Origin: an uncultured Porphyromonadaceae bacterium | Lineage (GTDB): Bacteria; Bacteroidota; Bacteroidia; Bacteroidales; Muribaculaceae | Length of the DNA stretch: 64,000 nucleotides | Assembly (NCBI GenBank): GCA_900545955.1 | Contig: URAU01000008.1 | Location: forward strand, 60,992 to 124,991 | Direction: 5' to 3' | In this document: one piece after another, positions 25,348 through 34,476 of the stretch | How the letters are laid out: each line of letters opens with the position of its first letter | Position numbering within the stretch: the stretch's first letter is position 1 | The notes under the pieces: generated by a model | The model's database searches: none | What the model saw: the letters and a program-made list of their open reading frames with translations, nothing else | Told to the model about the DNA's origin: nothing | Translations under genes and position numbers: made by a program

Positions 25348-27330
25348 ATGAGACTCAAAGCCCTCTTTGCAGTTTCAGTACTTTTTGCCTCAGCCAATGG
25401 CGCAGAGACATACTGGAAGCTCCACCCTGCCTCCATGGCCATAGAGTATTCTCCGGCAGAGGCCGGACCGCATTCCGACCATCTGGAGATGTCGGGGAAG
25501 CGGATTTCGGCCGTGGTTCGCTACGGCGCGCGTCCCGACGGCTCGCTCGCGCTCGACAAGAGCCTCGTATGGCCCGGATTCCGCACCATCCCCAACGACA
25601 CCCACGGCTCGCTGATGCGCCATGTAGCATTCGACGTGATTGACGAACTCGTAATCGAGCGTCAGCCGGCAGCTCCGAAAGTGGAGGGCGTGAGCTTCGA
25701 CGGACTCCTGACAATCACGCAGTCAACCCCCAAGGATGTGAAAATCGAGCGGACGCTCTTTCCTTCTGTCGAACATCCGATGTTTGTGGAGCGCGTGAAA
25801 CTTGCCAACGTGGGCCGCGAGGCTGTCGACATCGAGATTCCTGCGCTCGATATGTCTGTTGCGACTCCCGACGCGCGCGGCGTAGACGGATCATACCGAA
25901 TCCTGACAACAGTGGAGGGTGCGCGAACCCTGCGCCTCGAGCCGGGTTCGGAGGCTGAGTTCGCCGTGGTGAGTCAGGCGCTCCGCGAAGGCGACAAGCC
26001 GCTGACGCCCGATGTAGCCGCCGAGGAGGCTGCCCGCAGGGTGCTTGTAGGCGACCTTACAGGCTCGCTGGTGCTCGATACTCCCGACGAGGTGCTCGAC
26101 CGGATGTTCGCCATGTCGAAAATCCGTGCGTGCGAGTCGATCTACGAAACCAAGGGAGGACCGCTCCACGGGCCCGGCGGCGAGACATACTACGCCGCCA
26201 TCTGGGCCAACGATGAAGCTGAGTATGCCAATCCGTTTTTCGCGTTCACCGGCTATGCCTATGCCGACAGCTCGGCGATGAACTCTTTCCGCCATTTCGC
26301 GCGGTTCATGAATCCTGACTATAAGCCGATTCCGAGTTCAATCGTGGCCGAGGGCGCTGACATATGGAATGGTGCCGGCGATCGCGGCGATGCCGCCATG
26401 ATAGCCTACGGAGCGTCGCGCTATGCGCTCGCATCCGGCTCGAAGGAGGTTGCGAGCGAGTTGTGGCCGCTCATAGAGTGGTGTCTGGAATATTGTCGCC
26501 GCAACCTAAACGCCGAGGGTGTGGTCCGGTCCGACCACGACGAGCTGGAGGGCCGCTTTCCGGCCGGCGAGGCCAATCTCTGCACGTCGTCGCTCTACTA
26601 CGATGCTCTGCTATCGGCGGCGATGCTTGCCCGAGATCTGAAAATGCCTTCGAAAATGTCGGTCTCATACCGACGCCAGGCAGCTGAACTCGCCAAATCC
26701 ATCGACCGCTATTTCGCAGGTCCGGTGGAAGAGTTCGACACATACGCCTACTATAAGGGGAACGACCGTCTGCGGTCGTGGATCTGCATTCCGCTCACCG
26801 TCGGAATCAACGATAAGCTCGAACCGACGCTCGACGCGCTTTTCTCGCCGGAACTCTGGACTGAAAACGGGCTGCTCACCCAGTCGGGAACCTCGACATT
26901 CTGGGATCGCTCCACGCTCTACGCCTTGCGCGGCGTGCTGCAGGCCGGTGCGGTTGAGCGTGCCATGCCCTATCTCACAGCCTATTCCACCAAGCGACTG
27001 ACGGGCGACCATGTGCCCTATGCAATCGAGGCGTGGCCGGAGGGGAATCAGCGTCATCTTTCGGCCGAGAGTGCGCTCTACGCCCGTATCTTCACCGAGG
27101 GGATGTTCGGCATACGTCCGACCGGGCTGAAACGGTTCGAAATGACTCCGCGTCTTCCCAAGGAGTGGCCTTCGATGGCCCTTCGGAATATAAAGGCTTT
27201 CGGTGAGGATTTCGATATCGAGGTTTCGCGCCTGGAGGACGGACGTCTCGATGTTCGCGTTATGTCTGCTGGCAAGCCTCTGGCTCGCAAAACGATAAAA
27301 GATGGAGGTAAGATTGATGTCAAGTTTTGA
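25348..27330 (+). CDS. Putative six-hairpin (alpha/alpha)6-barrel glycosidase, family unassigned
   Basis: This 660-residue exported protein has a signal peptide (1-19, FASANGAE), a beta-sandwich N-terminal region to about 215, and a long helical domain typical of six-hairpin glycosidases. Conserved-looking acidic clusters are GPGGETYYAAIWANDEAEYA near 275, GADIWNGAGDRGDAAM near 335, VRSDHDELEGRFPAGEANLC near 395 and YAIEAWPEGNQRHLSAESAL near 565. They are placed like the catalytic and sugar-contact acids of (alpha/alpha)6 enzymes. A small beta domain ends the protein. I cannot assign a CAZy family. It lies between GH36 and GH110 with an overlap into the latter, so it very likely works on the same glycan. 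Confidence 0.6.
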   Translation: MRLKALFAVSVLFASANGAETYWKLHPASMAIEYSPAEAGPHSDHLEMSGKRISAVVRYGARPDGSLALDKSLVWPGFRTIPNDTHGSLMRHVAFDVIDELVIERQPAAPKVEGVSFDGLLTITQSTPKDVKIERTLFPSVEHPMFVERVKLANVGREAVDIEIPALDMSVATPDARGVDGSYRILTTVEGARTLRLEPGSEAEFAVVSQALREGDKPLTPDVAAEEAARRVLVGDLTGSLVLDTPDEVLDRMFAMSKIRACESIYETKGGPLHGPGGETYYAAIWANDEAEYANPFFAFTGYAYADSSAMNSFRHFARFMNPDYKPIPSSIVAEGADIWNGAGDRGDAAMIAYGASRYALASGSKEVASELWPLIEWCLEYCRRNLNAEGVVRSDHDELEGRFPAGEANLCTSSLYYDALLSAAMLARDLKMPSKMSVSYRRQAAELAKSIDRYFAGPVEEFDTYAYYKGNDRLRSWICIPLTVGINDKLEPTLDALFSPELWTENGLLTQSGTSTFWDRSTLYALRGVLQAGAVERAMPYLTAYSTKRLTGDHVPYAIEAWPEGNQRHLSAESALYARIFTEGMFGIRPTGLKRFEMTPRLPKEWPSMALRNIKAFGEDFDIEVSRLEDGRLDVRVMSAGKPLARKTIKDGGKIDVKF

Positions 27331-29083
27331 CAGACTGAGCTATAGGGCGTTGACGCTCGCTGTAGATGTGGCCTGCGCGCTTGCCGTCTGTGGCTCCCAT
27401 ACGATTCGAGTGAATCCGGTGGAGGGCGACGCCACGCGCGCTTTGCAGGCCGCAATCGATAGTGCCGCCACATTCGGGGGAGACCCAGTGGTAATTAGTC
27501 TTGGACCTGGCGACTACCATATCTCGCGCGAGAATTCCACCCGACGCATATATTATATTTCGAACACTGCATCGGCCGAGGAAAATCCCGACCCGACGAA
27601 ACATATAGGCCTGCTGTTCAAAGGGCTGAAAAATGTAACGCTGGAGGGAAACGGCGCGTGGATTGTAACCCACGGCGAGATGACTCCGCTCGTGGCCGAC
27701 AGTTGCGTCAATATCGCTTTCCGCAATTTCACGCTGACTGCCGCCGACCCGTCGGTACCGGAATTCAAGGTCGAGGCAGTGGACTCCGCTTCGATGACGG
27801 TGCGCGTCACGGCCCCTTCTACCTATCAGATTGAAGACGGCAACTTCAACTGGGTAGGGGAGGGGTGGATGTTTGCCGACGGACGTCGGAAGACCACCTA
27901 TCCGGAGTTCGCCCAGGTATTTTATCCCGACCGCAACGTCACGCTCCGCGTTGATTCCCCGCTGGCGGGGAGAATCTCGGCCGAAGAGCTTGAACCGGGC
28001 CTGATCAGATTCCACTTCGCCAAGGCTCCGGCTGTACATGTCGGGGAGGTCTACCAGATGCGCCACGGAATCAGAAATGAGGCGTGCGGTTTTTTCAACC
28101 GGAGTAAAGACGTTTCGCTGACCGACATAACATTCCATTTCCTCGGTAATTTCGGCCTCGTGGGCCAATATTCCGAGAATCTCACCTACGACAATATCCG
28201 ATGTGCTCCCGACAGCAGGCTGGGACGCACCGACGCCGGTTTCGCCGACTTCGTCCAGATGTCGGGATGCCGGGGCAAAGTACGCATCCTAAACTCTTAC
28301 TTCGAAGGAGCACACGACGACCCCATCAACATCCACGGAACGCATCTGAAAGTCGTGGGCAATCCCGCCACCGACCGCCTGATTGTGCGTTTCATGCATG
28401 GGCAGACTTATGGATTCCTTCCGTTTACAGAGGGAGACGAGGTTGAGGTAGTCGACCGCCACACTCTCAATTGCCTCCAGTCGGCTATGCTGAAAGAAGT
28501 GCGCGCCATAGACCTGTATAACTACGAGCTGACGCTCGACCGTCCTGTGGCGGCGTGGCCAGAAGGATACTCCGTTGAAGACCTGGCGGTTGAAAACGTA
28601 ACGTGGACTCCCGAAGTGGAAATCCGCAATAATTGGTTCGCGCGCTACCCTACCAGAGGTATCCTGATAACCACGCGCGGGCGCTCGCTCATCGAGGGAA
28701 ATACATTCTTCCGCTCGCCGATGCCGGCGGTGCTTGTCTCCGACGATGCGCGCGGATGGTATGAATCGGGGCCTGTGACCGACCTGACAATCCGCAACAA
28801 CAGGTTCATCGAATGTGCTTCCCCGGTAATTTGCATAACTCCGGAAATCGACCGCTTTAACCGTCCAGTCCATTCCAATATCGTTGTGGAGAGAAACCGC
28901 TTCATTCTCACCGGTCTTCCTGCCGTAAAGGCCGTGGCAACCGACGGACTGCACATCGAAGACAATGTTTTTGAGGTTTCCGGGCTTCGGCAGCTTGCCC
29001 CCGAGGCATTCATTCAGACCGAAAATGTCGAAGGTCTGAAGGTTGAGGGCAATAGGGTGCTGAGAACCTATCCCTTGAAATAA
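27317..29083 (+). CDS. GH110 alpha-1,3-galactosidase
   Basis: This 588-residue right-handed beta-helix enzyme resembles family GH110. That family removes alpha-1,3-linked galactose from blood-group B antigen and, in one subgroup, linear alpha-Gal chains. The N-terminal turn has an export-like segment (LTLAVDVACALAVCG), then DATRALQAAIDSA, the usual helix start. The family hallmark EGAHDDPINIHGTHLKV lies near 330-346, with the paired Asp334-Asp335 that is the probable catalytic pair, followed by many beta-helix turns (VEIRNNWFARYPTRGILIT, VVERNRFILTG). The start at 27317 is preferred over 27302 because GGAGG precedes it by 6 nt; either overlaps the previous gene, showing tight coupling. A role on host alpha-galactosylated glycans is inferred from the family. 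Confidence 0.85.
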   Translation: MSSFDRLSYRALTLAVDVACALAVCGSHTIRVNPVEGDATRALQAAIDSAATFGGDPVVISLGPGDYHISRENSTRRIYYISNTASAEENPDPTKHIGLLFKGLKNVTLEGNGAWIVTHGEMTPLVADSCVNIAFRNFTLTAADPSVPEFKVEAVDSASMTVRVTAPSTYQIEDGNFNWVGEGWMFADGRRKTTYPEFAQVFYPDRNVTLRVDSPLAGRISAEELEPGLIRFHFAKAPAVHVGEVYQMRHGIRNEACGFFNRSKDVSLTDITFHFLGNFGLVGQYSENLTYDNIRCAPDSRLGRTDAGFADFVQMSGCRGKVRILNSYFEGAHDDPINIHGTHLKVVGNPATDRLIVRFMHGQTYGFLPFTEGDEVEVVDRHTLNCLQSAMLKEVRAIDLYNYELTLDRPVAAWPEGYSVEDLAVENVTWTPEVEIRNNWFARYPTRGILITTRGRSLIEGNTFFRSPMPAVLVSDDARGWYESGPVTDLTIRNNRFIECASPVICITPEIDRFNRPVHSNIVVERNRFILTGLPAVKAVATDGLHIEDNVFEVSGLRQLAPEAFIQTENVEGLKVEGNRVLRTYPLK

Positions 29084-29111
29084 TCAATTGAAATACAAAA
29101 AATAATCGACT

Positions 29112-31316
29112 ATGCTACGAATTACCGCACTTGCAATTGTAGCCGTTTGCGCACTCAGTGGCGTGGCACGCGACTACGCGCAGTATGTAAATCCGCTCAT
29201 CGGCACGGGCCGTGTGGGCGGAGCGCTGTCGGGCAATAATAATCCTGCGGCTACCGTGCCTTTCGGTATGGTGCAGCTCGGCCCCGACACGCATCCGGCT
29301 CCCGATTGGTTCAATGCCTCGGGCTACGATTACACCGACGGCCGCATCTACGGATTCACCCATACTCGCCTGAGCGGAACGGGCGCTTCCGATCTTATCG
29401 ACGTATCGCTCTTCCCGACCCTGGGGGAGTCCCGCTCATCGGCTTTCTCTCATGAGCGCGAGACTGCTTCGCCCGGCTACTACCGCGTCAATCTCGACGA
29501 CGAGAATATTTTGGCGGAGATGACGGCCACCTCGCGCGTAGGCGTACACCGCTATACGTTCCCAGCCGACAGCGCGGCCCACATCATAGTGGACCTCGAT
29601 CGCTCGGCGCAGAAGGGGAGCTGGGACCGCAAGATTATCCAGTCGCAGCTGCGCGTGGTGTCGCCCACGATGCTCACCGGCTACCGCGTGATTACCGGGT
29701 GGGCGAAGCTCCGCAAGGTATATTTCGCGGCTGAATTCTCGCGTCCGTTCGAGGCCGTGCTTTCCGACGGCTCGACGGTGCGCCCGAAAACCGACGTAAT
29801 CAACGGCCGCGAACTGCGTGCTGACCTCTCGTTCGCTCCTTCAGCCCAGCCGGTGGTGGTTAAGGTGGGAATCTCTGCCGTTTCGCCCGATGGCGCTATG
29901 GCCAACCTGAAAAAGGAGGCCGAAGGCCGAAGCTTCGACGAGATAGCAGCTGTCGCACGCAAGGAGTGGAACGATCGCCTCGGAGCCATCGACGTGGACG
30001 ATGAGGGGGAGAAGGCCACTATCTTCTATACGGCCCTGTATCACGCCATGGTACAGCCCAATCTCTTCAGCGATGTCAACGGCGAATACACTACGCCTGT
30101 GTATTCCACGGCACGAGTTCCCGAGGGTGAAGAGCAGTACACTACATTCTCGCTCTGGGATACTTATCGTGGCGCGCACCCGCTCTATACGCTGCTATAT
30201 CCGAAACTCGACGCGGCATTCGTAAACAGTATGCTACGCCACTACGACGACTACGGTTATCTCCCCATCTGGCACCTCTGGGGTCAGGATAATTACTGCA
30301 TGATTGGCAACCACGCTATTCCCGTGGTGGTCGATGCGGTGCTCAAGGGTCTTCCGGGAATTGATCCGGAACGAGCCTACGAGGCTGTAAGGCAATCATC
30401 GGTGCGTAGTCATCCCAACTCGCCGTTCGACGTATGGGAAACCTACGGCTACATGCCCGAACCGCTGCAGACGCAGTCAGTGTCGATTACACTCGAGATG
30501 GCCTACAACGACTGGTGTGTGGCACGTCTGGCCGAGCATCTCGGCAAAACCGACGATGCCGAGCGCTTCTACCGCCGAGCCGGATTCTATAAGAATCTCT
30601 ACGACCCCTCTACCGGCTTCTTCCGCGCCAGGAATGAGAAAGGGGATTGGATCGAGCCGTTCGACCCTCTGCGCTATGGCGCAAATGGTGGATATCCTTA
30701 TACGGAGGGGAATGCATGGCAGTATTTCTGGTATGTGCCCCACGATGTCGACGCCTTCGTAGCCATGGCCGGAGGTCCGAAAGTCTTCGAAAAGAAGCTC
30801 GATGATTTCTTCACCATCACCGACAGCAGCGGCGAGAAAAACGACAATATTTCTGGAATGATAGGGCAGTATGCCCACGGCAACGAGCCCAGCCATCATG
30901 TGGTCTATCTCTACAATGCCGTCGGGGCTTCGCAGAAATGCCGCGATCTGGTGGCCCGAATATGCTCGGAGCTTTACAATACATCGCCCTCGGGCTACGC
31001 CGGTAACGACGACTGCGGCGAGATGTCAGCATGGTATATTTTCTCGGCCCTCGGCTTCTACCCCGTGAATCCCGCCGACGGGAAATACTGGCTCGGCATA
31101 CCCGCCTTCGACAAAGCCACCATCAACCTGCCCGACGGCAAGACATTTACGGTGTTGACCACAGGAAATGGCCGTGTGCGCCCCTCGGCAATCGACGGAG
31201 GCGCCGGCGCGCCGCGCGTTAAGTCGGTACTCCTCAACGGCAAACCGCTCAAAGGCTACACCATCAGCCATTCCGATATCCTCAAAGGCGGCACTCTCGA
31301 ATTCCGCCTCGGCTAA
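29112..31316 (+). CDS. GH92 exo-alpha-mannosidase
   Basis: This 734-residue exported enzyme belongs to family GH92, calcium-dependent alpha-mannosidases common in host N-glycan use. It has a short signal peptide (about 1-19). The family opening YVNPLIGTG near 26 and the motif ATVPFGMVQLGPDT near 55 are present. FSLWDTYRGAHPLYTLLYP lies near 340, LWGQDNYCMIGNHAIPVV near 395 and GNDDCGEMSAWYIFSALGFYPVNP near 635-660, the last holding the catalytic acid region. The stretch after GTG is RVGGALSGNNNPAATVP rather than the commoner glycine/histidine-rich form, so its mannose subsite may differ. It begins 28 bp after GH110 and is the last enzyme of the run. Confidence 0.93.
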   Translation: MLRITALAIVAVCALSGVARDYAQYVNPLIGTGRVGGALSGNNNPAATVPFGMVQLGPDTHPAPDWFNASGYDYTDGRIYGFTHTRLSGTGASDLIDVSLFPTLGESRSSAFSHERETASPGYYRVNLDDENILAEMTATSRVGVHRYTFPADSAAHIIVDLDRSAQKGSWDRKIIQSQLRVVSPTMLTGYRVITGWAKLRKVYFAAEFSRPFEAVLSDGSTVRPKTDVINGRELRADLSFAPSAQPVVVKVGISAVSPDGAMANLKKEAEGRSFDEIAAVARKEWNDRLGAIDVDDEGEKATIFYTALYHAMVQPNLFSDVNGEYTTPVYSTARVPEGEEQYTTFSLWDTYRGAHPLYTLLYPKLDAAFVNSMLRHYDDYGYLPIWHLWGQDNYCMIGNHAIPVVVDAVLKGLPGIDPERAYEAVRQSSVRSHPNSPFDVWETYGYMPEPLQTQSVSITLEMAYNDWCVARLAEHLGKTDDAERFYRRAGFYKNLYDPSTGFFRARNEKGDWIEPFDPLRYGANGGYPYTEGNAWQYFWYVPHDVDAFVAMAGGPKVFEKKLDDFFTITDSSGEKNDNISGMIGQYAHGNEPSHHVVYLYNAVGASQKCRDLVARICSELYNTSPSGYAGNDDCGEMSAWYIFSALGFYPVNPADGKYWLGIPAFDKATINLPDGKTFTVLTTGNGRVRPSAIDGGAGAPRVKSVLLNGKPLKGYTISHSDILKGGTLEFRLG

Positions 31317-31360
31317 GCGGCCGGTCGAGGTCTGATTATAACCGGCAATTTACGATTAAA

Positions 31361-31488
31361 GAGGGCGTGTCATAATAGCCCATCTGGGTCGTCGCCTGAG
31401 GGCTTCGGGTTCGGTCATTGACCTTAGTCAACTCCCTTCACCCTCACCCTCAGGCTCCTACCATCTGGACCATTCTGACAGCGCCCTC
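31361..31488. repeat. 128-bp imperfect palindromic element
   Basis: The outer bases GAGGGCG (31361) and CGCCCTC (ending 31488) begin inverted arms of about 30 bp, with TGTCATAAT against ATTCTGACA and CATCTGG on the left roughly mirrored on the right. An inner exact pair CCTGAGGG / CCCTCAGG lies closer to the centre. The sequence is GC-rich, has no open frame, and sits between GH92 and the tRNA-Gln terminator. It looks like a REP/MITE-type element. The rest of this 475-bp gap holds the tRNA, its terminator and a promoter. Confidence 0.6.
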
Positions 31489-31511
31489 ACCATCCGGGTA
31501 AAAAATTAGGA

Positions 31512-31544
31512 CGGTGTGTCAATTTATTGAATTTTGACACACCG
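31512..31544 (-). terminator. Terminator of tRNA-Gln
   Basis: A perfect 11-bp stem (CGGTGTGTCAA / TTGACACACCG) is followed on the minus strand by CCTAATTTTTT. It lies 13 bp downstream of the tRNA. Confidence 0.8.
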
Positions 31545-31556
31545 CCTTTAATTGTG

Positions 31557-31627
31557 TTGTCTTACCTGGATTCGAACCAAGACAGGCAGAACCAAAAACT
31601 GCAGTGCTACCATTACACCATAAGACA
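31557..31627 (-). tRNA. tRNA-Gln (anticodon TTG)
   Basis: The minus strand folds as a full cloverleaf. The acceptor is TGTCTTA/TAAGACA, the D-stem GTGT/GCAC, the anticodon loop TTTTGGT giving TTG, and the T-arm CTTGG-TTCGAAT-CCAGG. The discriminator is A and CCA is not encoded. One T-T mismatch closes the anticodon stem. Confidence 0.9.
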
Positions 31628-31736
31628 ATCCTTGCTGCCCAAGGCATCCGCACGGGCGGATGCCCTAAAGCGTTGCAAATTTAGCTGTTTTCCAAATCCT
31701 GCGCAATACCCGCCACTCTTTTTTACAAAAAATGAC

Positions 31737-31744
31737 TAAATTTG
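31737..31744 (+). promoter_or_regulatory. -7 promoter box of the NSS symporter gene
   Basis: TAAATTTG matches TAnnTTTG and lies 47 nt before the ATG at 31792. Confidence 0.6.
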
Positions 31745-31791
31745 CCGATTAGGAGGGCGAGGGAAAAATATTCAATAGCATTCGTTCAATC

Positions 31792-33171
31792 ATGGCTACG
31801 AAAACGGAATTTGCGAGTAAGATAGGGCTGATAGCTGCTACCGTCGGGTCGGCTATCGGTCTGGGAAATGTATGGCGCTTCCCGGCCGAGACACAGGCCA
31901 ACGGTGGCGCGGCCTTCCTTTTGATTTATGTGGTATGCGTCCTCCTGTTGGGCGTACCGGTGATGCTGGGTGAGTTTGCCCTGGGGCGCGGGGGACGCAG
32001 CGATGCAATCGGGGTATTCCGCCGCCTGTCGCCTGGAAGCCGATGGTGGATTGTAGGGGCCGGAGGCATCCTGTCGTCGTATCTTATACTGATTTTCTAC
32101 ATGGTGGTGGCCGGATGGACGCTGGAATATCTGGTGGCCTCGGCGGGAGGATGGCTTTATTCGTCGCCTGAGCCGGCAATGCTTACGGGCGCCACCGGAG
32201 AGGCCGATCATGCACGCTACACTTCCGTGATGGAGCTTCTGCTGACGGATGTATGGCGTCCGCTGATAGCCACATGGGCCGTTATCGCACTCAACGTCGT
32301 TATCCTGCTGCGGGGTGTGCAGAAGGGAATCGAACGGCTTTCCAATGTGCTCATGCCCTTGCTGTTCCTGATTCTTATCGGACTATGCGTGGTGGCTTTC
32401 ACGCTTCCGGGAGCTGCCGACGGGCTACAGTTTTTCCTGAGTCCGGATTTCTCGAAGATTACGCCACGTGTGGTAGTCAATGCGCTTGGTCAGACGTTCT
32501 TCTCGCTGAGTCTGGGCATGGGTATTCTCATAACCTACGCCTCGTATTATCCTGCGGATACGCGTCTTACAAAGACTGCGATGACCGTGGCGTTGCTCAG
32601 TCTGCTTGTGGCTCTGCTGATGGGATGCGTTATTTTCCCGGCGGTGAAGACCTTCGGGCTTGAGAACGAAAGCATGAAGGGCGCGACGCTGATTTTCGTG
32701 ACGCTGCCGGAAGTGTTCGGTCGGCTGCCGCTGTCGCAATTGTGGTCGTCGCTGTTTTTCGTGCTGCTGCTTGTGGCGGCCGTAACATCGACGGTTTCGA
32801 TAGCGGAGGTGACTATAGCGTTTCTGGCGGATACGTTCGGCATGAAGCGCCGCAACGCGGTGCTGATGTGCCTGTTGCCGTTGTTTGCGCTCAGCGCGGT
32901 TTGCTCGCTGTCGATGGGTGTTTTACGCGACTATACATTGTTCGGCCTCAATCTGTTCGATCTGCTCGACACTTTCGCGACCAACATTCTGCTCCCTGTG
33001 GTAGCCATCGGAACGTGTCTTTATGTGGGATGGTTCGGGCCGCGCAGACTGCTTCAGTCGCAGATAAGCAACCGCGGCGTCCTGAGGTCGGGCGTCGCGG
33101 GTGTAGTGGTGTTCATCCTGAGGTGGGTGGCACCGATATGTATCGCCATGATACTTGTCGGTAGTCTTTGA
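31792..33171 (+). CDS. Sodium:neurotransmitter symporter (NSS) family transporter
   Basis: This 459-residue inner-membrane protein has about 11-12 hydrophobic helices. It belongs to the NSS/LeuT-type sodium-coupled amino acid transporters. The first helix carries the family signature GLIAATVGSAIGLGNVWRFP, where backbone and side chains form the sodium and substrate site, followed by GGAAFLLIYVVCVLLLGVPV. The likely substrate is an amino acid such as tryptophan, tyrosine or a branched-chain residue; the sequence does not settle which. Length is slightly short of the 500 typical of LeuT relatives. It is a single-gene unit with its own promoter, convergent with the queC group. Confidence 0.92.
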   Translation: MATKTEFASKIGLIAATVGSAIGLGNVWRFPAETQANGGAAFLLIYVVCVLLLGVPVMLGEFALGRGGRSDAIGVFRRLSPGSRWWIVGAGGILSSYLILIFYMVVAGWTLEYLVASAGGWLYSSPEPAMLTGATGEADHARYTSVMELLLTDVWRPLIATWAVIALNVVILLRGVQKGIERLSNVLMPLLFLILIGLCVVAFTLPGAADGLQFFLSPDFSKITPRVVVNALGQTFFSLSLGMGILITYASYYPADTRLTKTAMTVALLSLLVALLMGCVIFPAVKTFGLENESMKGATLIFVTLPEVFGRLPLSQLWSSLFFVLLLVAAVTSTVSIAEVTIAFLADTFGMKRRNAVLMCLLPLFALSAVCSLSMGVLRDYTLFGLNLFDLLDTFATNILLPVVAIGTCLYVGWFGPRRLLQSQISNRGVLRSGVAGVVVFILRWVAPICIAMILVGSL

Positions 33172-33209
33172 CAGTGTAAATTCCGGAGGTTCGTAAAGAT
33201 ACCGGCCCT

Positions 33210-33953
33210 TCAGTCAAATTCCGCAGGGTCGAGGCCGGCCTGCTCCAGAGCCTCGTGTCGCTCGGTGCACGTGCCGCACACACCGCAGTGGTGCTCACCT
33301 CCGCGGTAGCATGAGTATGTGTGGTGGTAGTCGACTCCCAATGCCACGCCACGCTTTACTATGTCGGCCTTCGTGAGATTGGTGTAGGGGCAGAACAGCC
33401 GGATGTTCTCATAGGTCCCCGCGGCTACGGCTCCGGCCATCGCCTCGACGAAGTCCGGGCGGCAGTCGGGATAGATTGTGTGATCGCCGGAGTGGTTGGC
33501 GAGCATAATCTGGCGGAGTCCGCGCGTTTCGGCCAGCCCGGCCGCTACGGCGAGCATGATTCCGTTGCGGAACGGCACGACGGTGGAACGCATGTTGGCA
33601 TCGTCGTAATGTCCCTCAGGCACTGCGTCGGCTCCTTCGAGGAGCGAACTCTTGAAATGGTCGGCCATGAAACCGAGTGGAATCACAAGGTGTTCGATTC
33701 CCAGACGGCGGCAATGCCACTCGGCGCAGGCGGTCTCGCGGTCGTTATGGTTTGAGCCGTATATAAATGTCACGGCCAAAGCGATATGCGGTGCGTACTC
33801 ATATAGCATCGTGGTGGAGTCCATGCCTCCGGAGAGCACAATCAGGGCGTCGCGCTTTGGGAATACCTCGGGTCGGTCGGGTGTAAGCACCAGTTCCTCC
33901 TCTTTCGGAGGCAGGAACACTTCGGCGGTAGGATGATGAAATTCAAGAGCCAT
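33210..33953 (-). CDS. queC: 7-cyano-7-deazaguanine synthase (preQ0 synthase) QueC
   Basis: QueC converts 7-carboxy-7-deazaguanine to preQ0 with ATP and ammonia in queuosine synthesis. In this 247-residue protein the nucleotide-binding loop LSGGMDSTT (about 40-48) matches the PP-loop of the family. The C-terminal zinc site CYRGGEHHCGVCGTC supplies the four cysteines. It has about 34 extra N-terminal residues compared with the usual QueC of about 220. It lies 32 bp downstream of queF on the same strand, so preQ0 synthesis and reduction are co-expressed. QueD and QueE are not in this window. Confidence 0.95.
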   Translation of the reverse strand: MALEFHHPTAEVFLPPKEEELVLTPDRPEVFPKRDALIVLSGGMDSTTMLYEYAPHIALAVTFIYGSNHNDRETACAEWHCRRLGIEHLVIPLGFMADHFKSSLLEGADAVPEGHYDDANMRSTVVPFRNGIMLAVAAGLAETRGLRQIMLANHSGDHTIYPDCRPDFVEAMAGAVAAGTYENIRLFCPYTNLTKADIVKRGVALGVDYHHTYSCYRGGEHHCGVCGTCTERHEALEQAGLDPAEFD

Positions 33954-33985
33954 AAACCTTTGAAGCTTAAATGGGAATAGGATGG

Positions 33986-34462
33986 TTATTCCATTGCCGA
34001 CTGCATTGCCTGGGTCATGCGGAGTTCAGCCATAGCGCGGTGCTCGGCGTCGGCGTAGTTGGCGAATGGATGGATGCTGATGCCTCCGCGTGGGGTGAAG
34101 AATCCTTTCACCTCGATGTAGCGTGGATCCATAAGCCGCACGAGGTCGTTGAGGATTATGTTGATACAGTCTTCGTGGAAATCCCCGTGGTTTCGGAAAG
34201 AGAACAGATAGAGTTTAAGACTTTTGCTCTCCACCACACGCTCACGCGGGATGTATTGTATCACGATTTTGGCGAAGTCGGGCTGGCCGGTTTTCGGGCA
34301 GAGCGAGGTAAACTCAGGGCAGTTGAACGTCACGAGATATTCGCGCTCGGGATGCTTGTTGACGAATGTCTCGAGCAGTTCGGGCGAATAGTCCGTAGGG
34401 TATTTCGTGCCCTGGTTGCCAAGGAGCGTCACTCCTTCGAGTTCATTAGGATTTCTGCTCAT
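33986..34462 (-). CDS. queF: NADPH-dependent preQ0 reductase QueF
   Basis: QueF reduces the nitrile of preQ0 to the amine of preQ1, the base inserted into tRNA for queuosine. The 158-residue protein has the catalytic cysteine in [15 protein letters not shown], the downstream [17 protein letters not shown] pattern containing the substrate-binding Glu/His, and the single-domain length of the YkvM subfamily. The ATG at 34462 is chosen over a TTG at 34480; AAAGG lies 6 bases upstream. It follows the C69 peptidase stop by 14 bp and precedes queC, so all three probably share a transcript. Confidence 0.95.
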   Translation of the reverse strand: MSRNPNELEGVTLLGNQGTKYPTDYSPELLETFVNKHPEREYLVTFNCPEFTSLCPKTGQPDFAKIVIQYIPRERVVESKSLKLYLFSFRNHGDFHEDCINIILNDLVRLMDPRYIEVKGFFTPRGGISIHPFANYADAEHRAMAELRMTQAMQSAME

Positions 34463-34476
34463 AAAGCCTTTAGGAT

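Noticed and set aside
502..31316. Treating susC/susD and all glycosidases as one transcript
   Set aside because: A strong terminator at 5434-5475, an opposing rubrerythrin gene and separate promoters split the region into several units.
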